Notes: generated by a model from the letters alone, not told the origin. DNA of 64,000 bases from Desulfocapsa sp050291935 (GCA_050291935.1 JBNKKR010000002.1:1-64000); one strand, 5' to 3'; counted from the stretch's first letter, positions 1-8,968 are shown. A program made the numbers and translations.

Positions 1-314
1 TGTTGTGGTTTACTCTGGCTCAGTGTGGTTACAATCAGGATGACCACCCTGAAATATACACGCCGATCCATAAATAGCGTTGATTTCGGTAAGGTTCTAC
101 GTCGACAATTTTCTTTGCTACAGCAGAAACTTAGCCGTGTGCAAAAATGATCGGGAAGTGTAGGACCGCCGCGTGGCTTACGTTGGTAATTGGATTGGTG
201 CAGTGTACTTCCACAAAAAGGACAACCGGCTTCTCTTTGTCGATTAGCCAAGTCAATGTCAATGCGGTGAAGAAGATGAAATAGATTGGTTGTTTGAAGT
301 ATTTCTGGTAACAT
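1..314 (-). CDS. Cys-rich zinc-ribbon protein, 3' end off the window (probably mobile-element associated)
   Basis: An open frame of 104 codons runs leftward from ATG at 314 and leaves the window without a stop, so the C-terminus is missing. The product is hydrophilic and carries Cys pairs CPFC (about residue 31) and, further on, FCCSKENC, spaced like a zinc ribbon. It ends in view in a more hydrophobic RVYFRVVILIV stretch. From memory, proteins with this Cys layout and an Arg/Pro-rich linker recur next to transposases in deltaproteobacteria, but I cannot name the family. An AGGAAA ribosome binding site sits just before the ATG, and part of it lies in a hairpin stem at 318-343. The neighbouring truncated ATPase supports a mobile-element boundary here. 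Function unknown. Confidence 0.5.
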   Translation of the reverse strand, partial: MLPEILQTTNLFHLLHRIDIDLANRQREAGCPFCGSTLHQSNYQRKPRGGPTLPDHFCTRLSFCCSKENCRRRTLPKSTLFMDRRVYFRVVILIVTTLSQSKPQ

Positions 315-317
315 TTT

Positions 318-343
318 CCTGCCTATGGGTTTTATTAGGCAGG
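318..343 (-). promoter_or_regulatory. hairpin overlapping the ribosome binding site of the partial zinc-ribbon gene
   Basis: CCTGCCTA (318-325) and TAGGCAGG (336-343) are perfect 8-bp inverted arms around a 10-nt loop. In the minus-strand transcript the second arm ends in CAGG, which forms part of the AGGAAA ribosome binding site four bases before the ATG at 314. Folding would hide the site. Hairpins that mask a start site are known to protect some transposase genes from read-through. That use here is an inference; the repeat could also be a remnant of an element end. Confidence 0.4.
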
Positions 344-449
344 GGTCCCCTTTTGGTATTTGCAAGGTACGTGAGGGGGCTCCTTACCTTTCCATCACTT
401 ATCTTGCACATTTTTGCTTTTTATTCCATCATTTATTGTGATCGTACTC

Positions 450-950
450 ACCCGTGACTTGCAGTGTTCAGATCACAGTATAAAACGGTGGCTACAAATC
501 CTTGAAAATTTGTATGTTATCTTTAAAGTTTCTCCATACCACAAAAATATTGCACGTTCATTGCTAAAATCTCCAAAATACTATTTCTATGATACTGGCC
601 AGGTTCTTGGAAACGATGGCATACGATTTGAGAACCTGACAGCCTGTGCCCTGTTAAAAGAATGTCATTTTCTGGAAGACTGTGAGGGCGAGCAGCGGAC
701 ACTCTCCTATCTACAAACGAAAGACGGCCGGGAGCTGGATTTCTTTATAACAAGTGATGGAGCACCGCTTATGATGATTGAAGTAAAATGGAAGGACAGA
801 TCTATCAGCCCAAATTTTCAACATTTCAGCAGGTATTTTGATACGGTACAGCAGGTTCAGATTACGGGTGTACCTGGTAGGGAAAAAAGTTTCCCTGCAG
901 GAATAGAACTCCGTAATGGAAGTTCATGGCTGACAAACTTTTCCCTTTAA
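450..950 (+). pseudogene. C-terminal fragment of a DUF4143-family AAA ATPase
   Basis: The frame matches only the C-terminal half of the ATPase/DUF4143 family: a short winged-helix-like stretch (SDHSIKRWLQILENLYVIF), the YFYDTG motif typical of DUF4143, and a restriction-endonuclease-like end with GRELDFFI and MIEVKW. Family members are about 380-480 residues with an N-terminal P-loop; here the Walker A and B half is absent. The upstream 12 codons from the ATG at 414 look unlike the family and like read-in from foreign sequence. An intact homologue with all motifs lies at 7577-8968. I read this as a gene beheaded by insertion or deletion next to the mobile debris at 1-314. Confidence 0.65.
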
Positions 951-1007
951 CTGTACAGCGGCATAGCTTGAATTAAAAGGGGCCATCTAACACCTCGCCT
1001 GAACCAG

Positions 1008-1021
1008 GCGAACGCGTTCGC
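1008..1021. promoter_or_regulatory. perfect 14-bp palindrome upstream of the exosortase operon
   Basis: GCGAACGCGTTCGC is its own reverse complement. It lies 67 bp before the exosortase start and 7 bp before the first TTCAT repeat. It could be an operator for a dimeric regulator or only a chance GC-rich palindrome. No T-tract follows, so it is not an obvious terminator. Confidence 0.3.
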
Positions 1022-1027
1022 AAAAAA

Positions 1028-1056
1028 TTCATCAAATTTTCATCATAGGTTCATAC
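1028..1056 (+). promoter_or_regulatory. three TTCAT repeats with 11-bp period, candidate CreB/PhoB-type operator
   Basis: TTCATC, TTCATC and TTCATA begin at 1028, 1039 and 1050, exactly 11 bp apart, 32 bp before the exosortase start. OmpR/PhoB-family regulators bind direct repeats with an 11-bp period, and the E. coli CreB tag is TTCAC-N6-TTCAC, which has the same period and differs in the last base. The operon that follows encodes a CreB/CreC pair as its third and fourth genes, so autoregulation is the simple inference. Confidence 0.55.
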
Positions 1057-1087
1057 AAAAGACAATAAGCCCCTGTAAGCTGTTGTC

Positions 1088-2554
1088 ATGAATATACGAG
1101 CCACCAATACGATCTCATCCATTTGGGTACTCCCGGTACTGGCCATATGGATATGGTTGTTTCACCCATGTTTGCTGTGGGTTGCACAATTTATAAGTCG
1201 TGAGGACTATCTGTTAAATGGTATTCTTTTGCTGGCTTTTTGCGCTGTTCTCACGCGAAAAATTCTTGTCATTTGCAAACTGCAAAAATCGCTCTTTTTT
1301 CAATTAAAGCCCTTACCCCTGTTTGTATTTGGTGCGGGAATAGTGGGCTACCTTCTCGTCCAACGATATGCGTACGTCAATATTCTCCTCTGTATTTGTA
1401 TGGGGATAAGTTGTTATGGCCTTTGTGGGCTGCTGCTGTCCACGAAACGTTGGCACGCTGCAGCGCCGTTTGTTCTCCTGTTTATTTTGCTTCTTCCTTT
1501 CAACTATCATCTGGAAACATTTGTCGGATTTCCATTGCGGCTTTTGGCGGCAAAAATTTCCCATTATGCGCTGCTCACCCTTGGGTGCAGCTCAATTAGT
1601 GTTGACTCCATTGTCTTACTGGAGAACAAGGCGGCACAGGTGGCTCTGCCTTGCAGTGGTCTAAAAAGCATGTGGGCCGGCGGCTTGTTTTTTATTTTCC
1701 TAAGCATTGTGGAAAACTATAAACTCTCAATGAAATGGTTTTGCTGTATGGCAGTCAGCATTGTTTGTATTGTGCTTGCCAATACTATTCGCATCCTTTG
1801 TCTGGTCTTTGTTTTTGCAGCCGGTGCCCCAAAGATTATTACCGATTCAATTCACATCCCGCTGGGGATGATAAGCTTCACCGCTTCATGTCTTTGTATC
1901 TATCTTCTTTCCCGGAAATTGCCGAAACGCGCGCCATCTTCCACTAGAGAGCAAAACAACACATTTTCTTTGTTTGCTCCAATACTCTTGTCAACCATAT
2001 TGCTGGCAGCAAATTTTTTACAATCCTCGCCAATACCAGAACACAACGCTATACCAAATTCCCATTTGCTCACTCCACCGTTTCAGCACAGTTCGCTCCC
2101 CATCACAACCATGGAACAAGCACTTTTTATCCATCATGGCGTGACCCATTATCAGAAGTTGCAATACAGTCATGGGAAAATATCCGGGACTTTGTTTCTT
2201 GTTAAAACAAGGTCATGGCGAGGACATCACCATCCGGAGCAGTGCATCATCGGCAACGGCCTCACCATTACCAGCAAAAAAACACACCTTGTCAATGGTG
2301 CCACACCCATTCATCTGCTCTCCCTTTCCCAAAAGGATCTTATGGCGGCGTACTGGTTTGTCGCAAGTGATGTAGTAACCGATGATTACGCGTTCAGGGT
2401 CTGGGCAGGCATCACCCATCCCTCTCAGGAGTGGGTAATGGTAAGCACATATTTCACCATCACAGATCCCAGGTATCTGCAGGATCTTGAGCAAATAGTA
2501 GTCTCACTTAACTCCCAACTACAAGAAATCGCATTTACAGGAGAAAAAGAATGA
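1088..2554 (+). CDS. exosortase with C-terminal EpsI-like domain
   Basis: An integral membrane transpeptidase-like protease of the exosortase/archaeosortase family, expected to cleave and process proteins with a short C-terminal motif, a TM segment and a basic tail at the inner membrane. Residues 1-280 hold about eight hydrophobic segments. The three family catalytic residues are all visible: Cys189 in PCSGLKS, Arg235 in ANTIRIL and His256 in DSIHIPLG. Residues 295-488 form a second part with one TM segment and HHHPEQCIIG (380-388), similar to the HSP-x-x-C motif of EpsI/DUF3485. Such exosortase-EpsI fusions are known. The stop overlaps the start of the next gene (ATGA), and that neighbour carries a matching sorting tail, so it is the likely single substrate. 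No clear ribosome binding site precedes the ATG. Confidence 0.85.
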   Translation: MNIRATNTISSIWVLPVLAIWIWLFHPCLLWVAQFISREDYLLNGILLLAFCAVLTRKILVICKLQKSLFFQLKPLPLFVFGAGIVGYLLVQRYAYVNILLCICMGISCYGLCGLLLSTKRWHAAAPFVLLFILLLPFNYHLETFVGFPLRLLAAKISHYALLTLGCSSISVDSIVLLENKAAQVALPCSGLKSMWAGGLFFIFLSIVENYKLSMKWFCCMAVSIVCIVLANTIRILCLVFVFAAGAPKIITDSIHIPLGMISFTASCLCIYLLSRKLPKRAPSSTREQNNTFSLFAPILLSTILLAANFLQSSPIPEHNAIPNSHLLTPPFQHSSLPITTMEQALFIHHGVTHYQKLQYSHGKISGTLFLVKTRSWRGHHHPEQCIIGNGLTITSKKTHLVNGATPIHLLSLSQKDLMAAYWFVASDVVTDDYAFRVWAGITHPSQEWVMVSTYFTITDPRYLQDLEQIVVSLNSQLQEIAFTGEKE

Positions 2555-5298
2555 AAAAATGGGCACAGCGCAGCGGATATTTTTTATTCTGGTCATGGAA
2601 TTGTATTTTTGTCGCCTTTATCTATTTCGGCGTCCTTCCCACCACCGGGCCAGATCTCTTTGGGGGGCTGCTTGACCATACAATACACTTTGATTTCATA
2701 CTCTTTTTTGCAGTGGTGTTATGTATGCCGCCCCTGGCAATTCTTGCGGCATGGCTGCACTTTCGTAAACATCCCCAGGCCCTTGTCAAAATACTCTACG
2801 GGATTGAGCTGCCCCTTTTACTATTAAGCCTCTTTAGAATTTTTTTCCTTCGCGAATGTACCGCAGGTGTCATACACATCCTGCTTATCTTTTTTGTAGG
2901 TTCCATCTTTCTCCTGTTAGCCCTCTTTCAGGGGAGAAAGAGCATAAACAGATGGATAATGCTCAGTGGTACCTCAATTCTTCTCTGGTGCGGACTCTGG
3001 ATCTTCCTCTTTCTTATATTTTTTATTCCTCCCAGTGGATGGTCCATCCTTTCGGCTGCCATAGAACTTATTATTCATTTTTTCCAAAATATATGGAACA
3101 TAGAGTTTTCAAAACTGTTCAATCCTTCTGCGTTCTTCTTCGGCGGATTAGGGATTTTACTCTTCTTTTTCACGGCAACCCTCTTTCTGTTTCTCCCCTG
3201 TGCCTACGTCTATTTCTCATGGAGCACCTGGCATGCAAACTGGCGCGTCTTTCCGGCAGGGAAACAACAATTGGCGGCGGCGTTGTTAAGCGGACTTATT
3301 CTGTTCACAAACAGTGGATTTTTTCTTTTGGTCAACAGCCAACACCATGTCGAAACCTTTGAGAAACTTACAAAGATAGATGGAAGTATTAGCGAAAAAA
3401 AGGAATTACTTCGCAGTAGAAAAGAAATTCGAACCGGGCTGATACATATATACCTTGCGCCATACCGTTATATGGGAGAGTGGCAAAAAGCTGATTCTTT
3501 GCAATCGTTATATGCCCAAACCTTTAAGGTAAGAAAACAATCAGTTCGCTGGATTCAGGAACTTTTCAACCAAGCGGCCCGGCCACTGCTCTACAGAGGA
3601 ACAGGTTCTGGAATGTCGGCAGACCAGAAAGAGGCCGAACGCTTGTACAGAGAATTTTTCGATGCACCCATCCAGGAAGCGGAACGTGATGCAATCAGAC
3701 ACGCCATCCAGGCCACCTATTCAAGGGAACAACGGGATGCGGGTCTGATCAACATCGATCAACAGGTCGTCCATCTTACCGAGCAACAGGTAAATATAGT
3801 TGAACAGGGGGAATGGGCCGATCTTGAAATCAAAGAATCCTACACAAACAGTTCATTGCAACCGGAAGAAGTGTTTTATCACTTCAGCCTCCCTGAGGGC
3901 GCTGTTGTCACGGGATTATGGCTTAGCGACACAGATGAGAAAAAGTATGCATGCAGGATTGCCCCACGGGGAGCTGCCCAAAAAGTGTACAAAGAAATAG
4001 TAGGAAGAGGAAGTGATCCCGCACTTCTTGAGCAGGTAGGACCCAGGATGTACCGACTACGCATCTTCCCCATTCCACCGGCAAACCGGCGCAATACAAA
4101 ACAAGATTCCAAAATGCATATGTGGCTTAGCATCAGAATGCTTCGCCAGTCCGACACCAAGTGGGAGCTCCCCAAACTGAGTGAGAAGAGAAATATCTAT
4201 TGGGACAACAAGACAGTGTATCGCTATAATGGACAAAAAGAGAAAAAAGCTTCTTCCTGGTTACCCAAATCTCTACCGGCAAAAACCGCTTTCCACGCGA
4301 GGAAACATTTTTCAACGGTTGGGAATCACCTCATAACTGCAACACCTAGAAACAAAGAAACGACCAAAAGTGTATCGCTCGTTACCATAGCGGTGCTGCT
4401 TGACACCTCATACAGTATGGGATCCTGTCGTGACGCTCTTAATAACCTTGCGCAACAACTCAAGAATCCGCCACAGAACATGCGCTTTGACTACTATTTT
4501 GTTGATTCTGCCATTCACGAACTCGCTTCTTTTACCCCAGCGACCCTTGATTCAATCCTCTTCTTTGGAACTTTGGACACAAAAAAGGTGCTAAACAGCT
4601 TTTTTAGTTCTTCCCACGGCCAAAACTATGACCACCTTATTGTAGTAACAGATAAAACCCTTTTTACCGAAAAAGAGCGGGAAGATGACAATACCCTACT
4701 CAACTCTCCAACCTGGTTTTTATTGGTTGACGGTCACTCTCCCCGCGTTACCGAAGACGATGTAATGCAAAAGCTATATGCCACAGGAGGAGGAATCGCA
4801 AACGATCTGCCGTCTTTGTTTGGAGATATCAAAGCGTACCAGCAGATACAAAGCGACACAACACTGATTGGGATAGATCAGCACTATCTGTGGAAAATAA
4901 CCGAAAACAAACAGAGCAATGGTGATGACCAGGATTTTGCCATATTTTCCGCCTCTAAGCTTATTCACCATTTTCTCACCAACAACCAAAACGAGCCATT
5001 GGACAATCTGGATTCTATTCACAACATTGCAGTACAACACAGGATCGTCACGCCTCTTTCCTCCATGATTGTCCTGGTAAATAACGCACAAAAAGAATTG
5101 CTGGCACAGGCAGAGGGAAAAGAGGACCGATTTGAACGAGAAACGGAGACAGGCAAAGAAATGCTGACCACCCCCCACGCGCCACTGGAGGTTTCAGCGG
5201 TTCCTGAACCGGAAGAATGGCTGTTGCTTATCGTTGTACTTGGTTTTTTGAGCAATCACTTATATAGAAGGAAAATATATTGTATACCTAAGTTTTGA
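2551..5298 (+). CDS. 7-TM VIT/VWA-like protein with PEP-type C-terminal sorting signal
   Basis: A 915-residue membrane protein. Seven hydrophobic segments fill residues 11-262. A soluble region follows, then a VIT domain (about 400-515, with the AAQKVYKEI and RLRIFPIPP blocks), then a VWA-like region whose MIDAS start DTSYS lies at 618-622. The C-terminus shows PEPEEW (885-890), a hydrophobic stretch (891-904) and a basic RRK (906-908), the three-part signal recognised by exosortases. The layout resembles VIT-domain targets reported for dedicated exosortases such as the XrtN and MSEP-CTERM systems of Bacteroidetes; that assignment is from memory. It overlaps the exosortase by four bases and has a good AGGAG site. 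A role as a membrane sensor or scaffold reporting to the downstream CreBC pair is inference. Confidence 0.8.
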   Translation: MKKWAQRSGYFLFWSWNCIFVAFIYFGVLPTTGPDLFGGLLDHTIHFDFILFFAVVLCMPPLAILAAWLHFRKHPQALVKILYGIELPLLLLSLFRIFFLRECTAGVIHILLIFFVGSIFLLLALFQGRKSINRWIMLSGTSILLWCGLWIFLFLIFFIPPSGWSILSAAIELIIHFFQNIWNIEFSKLFNPSAFFFGGLGILLFFFTATLFLFLPCAYVYFSWSTWHANWRVFPAGKQQLAAALLSGLILFTNSGFFLLVNSQHHVETFEKLTKIDGSISEKKELLRSRKEIRTGLIHIYLAPYRYMGEWQKADSLQSLYAQTFKVRKQSVRWIQELFNQAARPLLYRGTGSGMSADQKEAERLYREFFDAPIQEAERDAIRHAIQATYSREQRDAGLINIDQQVVHLTEQQVNIVEQGEWADLEIKESYTNSSLQPEEVFYHFSLPEGAVVTGLWLSDTDEKKYACRIAPRGAAQKVYKEIVGRGSDPALLEQVGPRMYRLRIFPIPPANRRNTKQDSKMHMWLSIRMLRQSDTKWELPKLSEKRNIYWDNKTVYRYNGQKEKKASSWLPKSLPAKTAFHARKHFSTVGNHLITATPRNKETTKSVSLVTIAVLLDTSYSMGSCRDALNNLAQQLKNPPQNMRFDYYFVDSAIHELASFTPATLDSILFFGTLDTKKVLNSFFSSSHGQNYDHLIVVTDKTLFTEKEREDDNTLLNSPTWFLLVDGHSPRVTEDDVMQKLYATGGGIANDLPSLFGDIKAYQQIQSDTTLIGIDQHYLWKITENKQSNGDDQDFAIFSASKLIHHFLTNNQNEPLDNLDSIHNIAVQHRIVTPLSSMIVLVNNAQKELLAQAEGKEDRFERETETGKEMLTTPHAPLEVSAVPEPEEWLLLIVVLGFLSNHLYRRKIYCIPKF

Positions 5299-5333
5299 TT
5301 GAGCAGACTCACCACCCAAGGGGAGAAGAACCA

Positions 5334-6029
5334 TTGATTGCAAAACAACATATTCTGGTGGTGGAGGATGAATCCTCCATTGCCGATACCATAGTGTATG
5401 CCCTTGAGGAAGAAGGATTTAAGGTGTGTTGGGTGGCAAGGGGCATGGAAGCCTTAGTCCACCTTAAACAGAAACATTTTGACCTCATGATCCTGGATGT
5501 GGGTTTGCCCGACTGCAATGGTTTTGAGCTCTGCAAAGAGATACGGACGACTTCTTCAATACCCATTATTTTTCTCACCGCAAGAGATCACGAAGTGGAT
5601 AAGATTGTCGGACTTGAGATTGGCGGTGACGATTACATAACCAAACCATTTTCCCCCCGTGAGTTATCGGCAAGGGTAAAGGCAATTTTACGCCGCTCAC
5701 CGATTACCACAGAACAAGCAGTAGCAAAAGATACCATAACCACGCTAACCATTGATGATATCCGCAAAAAAATCTTTTACCACGGCCAAGAGCTTCCTCT
5801 AACTCGTTACGAATATGGTCTGCTGCAAGTGCTTGCCGAAAGTCCCGGTAGGGTCTACACCCGTGACCAGCTTATGGAAAAGGTATGGGATGATGCCGGG
5901 GCAAGCCTGGATCGTAGTGTTGATGCCCATATAAAATCCCTTCGTGCTAAAATGCGAACGATACATGAAGCAAACGACCCGATTATTACCCATCGGGCCA
6001 TCGGTTATTCATTACAGGAAGGCTTATGA
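5334..6029 (+). CDS. creB: CreB-like response regulator (OmpR/PhoB family)
   Basis: The receiver domain has VEDE at the start, the phosphoacceptor Asp in MILDVGLPD (residue 55 from the chosen start), the Thr of FLTARD and the Lys of YITKPFSPRE. The C-terminal winged helix carries LTRYEYGLL and the DRSVDAHIKSLRAKM recognition region. The N-terminus and the LGLEIG-DDYI-KPFSPRE stretch agree closely with E. coli CreB. The frame is open from TTG at 5295, which overlaps the preceding stop. I prefer TTG at 5334 because AAGGGGAG lies 8 bases before it and the protein then starts as CreB does. Its stop overlaps the kinase start (ATGA). It probably binds the TTCAT repeats upstream of the operon. Confidence 0.85.
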   Translation: MIAKQHILVVEDESSIADTIVYALEEEGFKVCWVARGMEALVHLKQKHFDLMILDVGLPDCNGFELCKEIRTTSSIPIIFLTARDHEVDKIVGLEIGGDDYITKPFSPRELSARVKAILRRSPITTEQAVAKDTITTLTIDDIRKKIFYHGQELPLTRYEYGLLQVLAESPGRVYTRDQLMEKVWDDAGASLDRSVDAHIKSLRAKMRTIHEANDPIITHRAIGYSLQEGL

Positions 6030-7459
6030 GTATCAGGAGCAGGATATTACTGGGATATATAGTACTGGTTATCTCTTCTCTCTCCTTGATGATGTACCTT
6101 GTCGTAAAGGATGTCCGTCCGCGTTACCTTGAGGCTGTGGAAGAATCAACGGTTGACATTGCCCAAATTCTTGGAAATTTACTCAGTGAACAGGCAGCTG
6201 CACAGGGGAACATTGAACTGGAACTTCTGCAAAACACGTTAAGCAGGATAACGCAGCACAGATTTAAAGCACAAATATTCTATCTCGCCAAAGACCGAAC
6301 CGATATTCGAGTGTATGTAACAGATGCCAAAGGAATCCTTCTTTTTGATTCAGCGGGACTGGACTTAGTTGGCAGCGACTACTCAAAATGGAATGACGTC
6401 CTGCTGACCCTTAATGGGAGTTATGGAGCAAGATCAACAAGAACCAATCCTGCTGATCCGACAACGTCAACCATTTATGTTGCCGCTCCCATTCTGCACA
6501 ACGAACACATTATCGGTGTTGTCTCCGTGGGAAAACCAAAAGATAATGTTTCCTTCTTTATCGATATCGCAAAACGAAAATTTATCCTTGTTGCAGTGCT
6601 TACCGGGATAAGCGCCATCTGTCTTGGTATCCTCTTGTCCTCCTGGATCAGTAATCCTGTAAAAAAACTCTCTCAGCATATTCAAAAAATCAAGTCAGGA
6701 GAAAAAAGCCGATTATCACATCTTGGTTCAAGTGAAATCGCTGTACTGGGTTCGGCATTGGAGGAGATGCGGGAAGAACTGGAAGGAAAACAATATATTG
6801 AAAAGTATGTACAAACCCTCACCCATGAAATTAAGAGCCCCATCACCGCCATAAAAGGGGCATCGGAACTCTTAACAGGGCGTTTACCGGAGGAGAAAAA
6901 GCAACTGTTCTTAAAAAATATTGGTATTGAGGCTGAGCGACTACAAAGCCTTGTGGAACGGCTTCTTCAGCTTTCCGCCCTGGAAAGAAAATCACATATA
7001 GAATCCTTAAAACCATTTGATTTTGCAGAACTTATACAGGATCTACAAAAGTCTTTTGCAACCCAACTCCATGAAAAACAGATCCGCCTTACGCTCCAGG
7101 GAAAACCACTGCCCAAAAGAAATGGTGACCCGTTTTTGATCAGGCAGGCCATGGCCAATGTTTTACAAAACAGTATTTCCTTTAGCTCCCCATCGTCTTG
7201 CATAGAACTGACCAGCGCCATGGATGATGATAAAAATATTTCCATCACCATCCGCGATTTCGGCCCCGGTATCCCCGAATATGCAAGGGAGAAGATTTTT
7301 CAAAGGTTCTATTCACTTGAAAGACCCGATACCGGTAAAAAGAGCACAGGTCTTGGTTTACCGTTTGTACAAGAGGTCATGCAGTTGCACAGTGGTGAGG
7401 TACACGTTGTCAACGCTGAGCCAGGAGTCAAAGTTACCCTTCTCTTTCCTCCACTATAA
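6026..7459 (+). CDS. creC: CreC-like sensor histidine kinase
   Basis: A 477-residue inner-membrane kinase with TM segments at about 7-27 and 185-207 around a periplasmic sensor of about 155 residues, a HAMP region (about 205-256), the phosphoacceptor His267 in LTHEIKSPITAIKGA, and an ATPase domain with the N box and the DFGPGIP and STGLGLPF glycine boxes. Length and the first 40 residues (LLGYIVLV, VVKDVRPRYLEA) match CreC of enterobacteria. In E. coli CreBC responds to carbon and energy state or envelope stress. Here no creA or creD is present; instead the pair sits behind an exosortase and a VIT protein, so the input may be the sorted protein or the envelope state it reports. Last gene of the coupled operon. 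Confidence 0.85.
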   Translation: MSIRSRILLGYIVLVISSLSLMMYLVVKDVRPRYLEAVEESTVDIAQILGNLLSEQAAAQGNIELELLQNTLSRITQHRFKAQIFYLAKDRTDIRVYVTDAKGILLFDSAGLDLVGSDYSKWNDVLLTLNGSYGARSTRTNPADPTTSTIYVAAPILHNEHIIGVVSVGKPKDNVSFFIDIAKRKFILVAVLTGISAICLGILLSSWISNPVKKLSQHIQKIKSGEKSRLSHLGSSEIAVLGSALEEMREELEGKQYIEKYVQTLTHEIKSPITAIKGASELLTGRLPEEKKQLFLKNIGIEAERLQSLVERLLQLSALERKSHIESLKPFDFAELIQDLQKSFATQLHEKQIRLTLQGKPLPKRNGDPFLIRQAMANVLQNSISFSSPSSCIELTSAMDDDKNISITIRDFGPGIPEYAREKIFQRFYSLERPDTGKKSTGLGLPFVQEVMQLHSGEVHVVNAEPGVKVTLLFPPL

Positions 7460-7576
7460 GTAAAAAGTGAATTTTCTTCACCCTTGTTTACCTAAACACA
7501 CCGTTGAAACAATACTTGCAGTATGATATATTGGGGGTGTTTCGTGTTTGTCCGTACAAAAAAGGAGTCCTCCAAG

Positions 7577-8968
7577 ATGCAACGACAACAACTACAATTC
7601 CTCTCTGACTGGTTGCGCAGTAAGAATCGTAAGCCACTAATTATCCGAGGAGCCAGGCAGGTCGGCAAATCAACACTTGTAGAATTGTTTGCCCGGCAGA
7701 ATCATCACCCCTTGTGTAATGTTAATCTGGAGCGCCATCCCGACCTATTCACCATATTTGAAAGCAAAGATCCTGAACAGATCATTCAGCAGATCGAGTT
7801 TCTTCCAAAAATGGAGACCATAACTGATAAGACTCTTTTGTTTTTTGATGAAATACAGGCAGTTCCGCAGGCCATCCCTGCGTTGCGGTATTTTTATGAA
7901 GACAAGCCCGAATTCCCGGTGGTCAGTGCAGGATCATTGTTGGAATTCTCTCTGGCAGACCATAGTTTTTCAATGCCTGTTGGAAGAATTCAATATTTAC
8001 ACATGGGCCCCATGACTTTTAGTGAGTTCCTCCTGGCGCTGGATGAGAAGCAACTGCATGATTTTATCAATCAGTATGAACTCGGTCATGAAATTTCAGA
8101 GGTTGCCCATCAACGCTTACTACAATTACTACGCTCTTATTATTTTATTGGTGGTATGCCTGAAGCAGTTGCCGTTTTTGCAGAGAGTCGAAGCTATAAA
8201 AAAGTGAGTGAGGTACATAATTCTATTATCGAAACCTATCGTGATGATTTTCCCAAATATGGGGGCTCCAGAAATTTACATCGTATGCTTAATGTATTTA
8301 ATTTTGCAGCTAGAAATGTAGGTGTGAAAATTAAATACAGCAATATTTCAAGCCAGGATCAATCTGTTACAATAAAGAAGGATATTGAACTGCTGGCAAT
8401 GGCTCGTGTGATAACAAAAGTGATCCATAGCCATTGTTCCGGTTTGCCACTGCAGGCTGATATTGAAGAAAAAGTCTACAAATTACTCTTTCTTGATATT
8501 GGGCTAATGAATGCAATCTGCGGGCTCGACTGGCGCACTATTTCGCAGATAGATGAAATAAAACTTATTAACCAGGGGGCCATTGCCGAACAATTTATTG
8601 GACAACATTTACAGGCGATGCTGGCTGACAAACCAAACCGTGAATTAAATTACTGGTTGCGAGAAGGGCGATCATCTAATGCTGAGTTGGATTTTGTCAT
8701 TGGAGCAGGGGGAATTGCAGTCCCCATAGAAGTTAAATCAGGCGCAACAGGCAGCTTAAAATCATTGCATCAGTTTATGGGGAGCAAACAAGCATCTCTT
8801 GCAATTCGTTTTGACACCCAACTCCCCACCATTCATCATATAGATACCGTTATCAATACAAACAAACGGCGTCAACAGGTAAAATACCCATTGATCTCTC
8901 TTCCTCTCTACCTGGTTGAACGGTTACATTCCATTATCAACAATTATCAGTTAAAATATGAGCCATGA
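7577..8968 (+). CDS. AAA ATPase with DUF4143 and nuclease-like C-terminus
   Basis: A 463-residue member of the archaeal-ATPase-like/DUF4143 family. Walker A is GARQVGKST near the start, Walker B is LLFFDEIQA, and the sensor SAGSLLEFSL follows. The C-terminal DUF4143 part includes LFLDIGLMNA and a restriction-like ELDFVI...IEVKSG segment. The open frame extends to 7523, but AAAGGAG 10 bases before the ATG at 7577 and the family N-terminus MQRQQL favour the inner start. Such genes are common, mobile and poorly understood; links to toxin or defence functions have been suggested but none is shown here. It is transcribed alone between the CreBC operon and a small hypothetical gene. The beheaded homologue at 450-950 may be a paralogue. 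Confidence 0.85.
   Translation: MQRQQLQFLSDWLRSKNRKPLIIRGARQVGKSTLVELFARQNHHPLCNVNLERHPDLFTIFESKDPEQIIQQIEFLPKMETITDKTLLFFDEIQAVPQAIPALRYFYEDKPEFPVVSAGSLLEFSLADHSFSMPVGRIQYLHMGPMTFSEFLLALDEKQLHDFINQYELGHEISEVAHQRLLQLLRSYYFIGGMPEAVAVFAESRSYKKVSEVHNSIIETYRDDFPKYGGSRNLHRMLNVFNFAARNVGVKIKYSNISSQDQSVTIKKDIELLAMARVITKVIHSHCSGLPLQADIEEKVYKLLFLDIGLMNAICGLDWRTISQIDEIKLINQGAIAEQFIGQHLQAMLADKPNRELNYWLREGRSSNAELDFVIGAGGIAVPIEVKSGATGSLKSLHQFMGSKQASLAIRFDTQLPTIHHIDTVINTNKRRQQVKYPLISLPLYLVERLHSIINNYQLKYEP

Noticed and set aside
5019..5255. Ser-rich frame on the minus strand inside the VIT gene
   Set aside because: A shadow of the coding strand; the opposite frame has all domain motifs.
7477..7492. TTCAC-N6-TTACC, a second CreB-tag-like site after creC
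   Set aside because: The second half matches the tag in only three of five bases and its first half is part of a GTGAA/TTCAC small inverted repeat; not enough to call.
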